From: Paenibacillus sp. FSL W8-0186
GTDB lineage: Bacteria; Bacillota; Bacilli; Paenibacillales; Paenibacillaceae
DNA length: 64,000 bases
Assembly: GCF_037969765.1 (NCBI RefSeq)
Contig: NZ_CP150207.1
Location: 3,651,001-3,715,000 of the forward strand
Direction: 5' to 3'
Shown here: positions 63,568 through 64,000 of the stretch, piece by piece
Position numbering within the stretch: the stretch's first letter is position 1
Layout of the letters: every line of letters starts with the position of its first letter
Notes under the pieces: model-generated
Databases searched by the model: none
What the model was told of the DNA's origin: nothing
The model's input: the letters and a program-made list of their open reading frames with translations, nothing else
Program-made: the position numbers and the translations under genes

Positions 63568-64000
63568 TCAGCGGAATGCAAACGGCTCCGTATCGATGGC
63601 CGATGCATGAACCTTTGTCTCATACTTGTGCTCGGCAAATTTATCGGCAAGCCAGGCCGCCACTTTTGCTTTCATGATTTTCTCCGCGTTATGCCCTGGA
63701 TCAATCAAGGTAATACCCGCCATAAGCGCGTCCTGGGCGGTATGGTAGTCGATATCTCCGGTAACAAGCACATCCGCCCCCCGGAACTGGGCATGCCTCC
63801 AGTAGCGCCCTCCCGAGCCGCCGACGACAGCCGCCTTCTTGATCTGCCGGTTCAAGTCCCCGACGACCCGTACGGCCGGAACATCCAGCTTCTCTTTCAC
63901 CCGCTCGACAAATGCCCCCAGCGTGACAGGCTCGGCAACCCGGCCGACTCTCCCTAATCCAAGGCTCCGTCCTTTCAAGTCCATTGGATAAAGATCATAG
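63568..64000 (-). CDS. Nif3-like dinuclear metal protein, C-terminal part
   Basis: The open frame continues past the right edge of the window, so only the C-terminal part is present (144 residues to the stop; residue Y before DLYP is the first visible). It reads YDLYPMDLKGRSLGLGRVG, then RYWRHAQFRGADVLVTGDIDYHTAQDALMAGITLIDPGHNAEK, matching the second half of Nif3/YqfO proteins, where His/Glu/Asp residues bind two metals. Function in the family is not established. It is the nearest upstream gene to rnpB on this strand. Confidence 0.88.
   Translation of the reverse strand, partial: YDLYPMDLKGRSLGLGRVGRVAEPVTLGAFVERVKEKLDVPAVRVVGDLNRQIKKAAVVGGSGGRYWRHAQFRGADVLVTGDIDYHTAQDALMAGITLIDPGHNAEKIMKAKVAAWLADKFAEHKYETKVHASAIDTEPFAFR

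Noticed and set aside
1..64000. CRISPR arrays, insertion sequences, prophage genes, tRNA or rRNA genes
   Set aside because: I looked for regular spaced repeats, transposase motifs, inverted-repeat flanked genes and tRNA-like cloverleaves and saw none.

Overview
The window looks like chromosome of a spore-forming member of the Bacillales, most likely Paenibacillus or a close relative. This rests on gene content and order: a long dcw (division and cell wall) cluster running directly into spoIIGA-sigE-sigG, the ylm genes, divIVA and ileS; bacillithiol synthesis (bshC); sporulation regulators (rsfA, sigE, sigG, YhcN-type lipoprotein); and a moderately GC-rich composition. I see no mobile element, prophage, CRISPR array, rRNA or tRNA gene.

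Layout. Nearly everything from 1 to 45,060 is on the minus strand, so it is transcribed from right to left. Upstream to downstream: rsfA, panE and a DUF3397 gene; an oppA / oppBCDF oligopeptide importer; bshC; ahcY; then mraZ, rsmH, ftsL, pbpB, spoVD, murE, murF, mraY, murD, spoVE, murG, murB, murA, ftsQ, ftsA, ftsZ; then spoIIGA, sigE, sigG, ylmC, pgeF, ylmE, sepF, ylmG, ylmH, divIVA; then ileS behind a T-box leader, a DUF5665 gene, lspA, rluD and the first codons of what is probably dapL. One gene, a ylyA/yteA-type DksA-like protein, faces the other way. MurE carries the DNPR motif for meso-diaminopimelate, so the wall chemistry is of the mDAP type.

From 45,400 to 64,000 the order is mixed: a DUF2626 membrane protein; a secreted PcsB/CwlO-like coiled-coil protein without a hydrolase domain; an orphan solute-binding protein; a yla block (phoH-like ylaK, a YhcN/YlaJ lipoprotein, a ylaL-like gene, an LCP-family gene, ylaH, typA); a LiaI/LiaF-like membrane protein; two divergent TerC proteins; nifZ-thiI; a transglycosylase; two small sporeformer proteins; a subtilase; an RNase P RNA gene of type A; and the 3-prime part of a Nif3-family gene.

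How the parts work together. The dcw block makes lipid II (MurA-G, MraY), flips and polymerises it (SpoVE, PBP2B, SpoVD), builds the divisome (FtsL, FtsQ, FtsA, FtsZ, SepF, DivIVA), and feeds the first mother-cell and forespore sigma factors. The intergenic gaps hold readable control signals: three in-phase decamers resembling a MraZ operator, a spoIIG promoter with Spo0A boxes and a long spacer, candidate sigma-H and sigma-A promoters before ftsA, and a candidate sigma-F-type promoter before sigG.

The most unusual items are the coiled-coil protein at 45,788-46,879, the type A RNase P RNA, and the cis-regulatory sites. Most of the window is recognisable housekeeping and sporulation machinery. 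Many start codons were moved inward from the longest open frame because a strong Shine-Dalgarno sequence lies just before an internal ATG, GTG or TTG.
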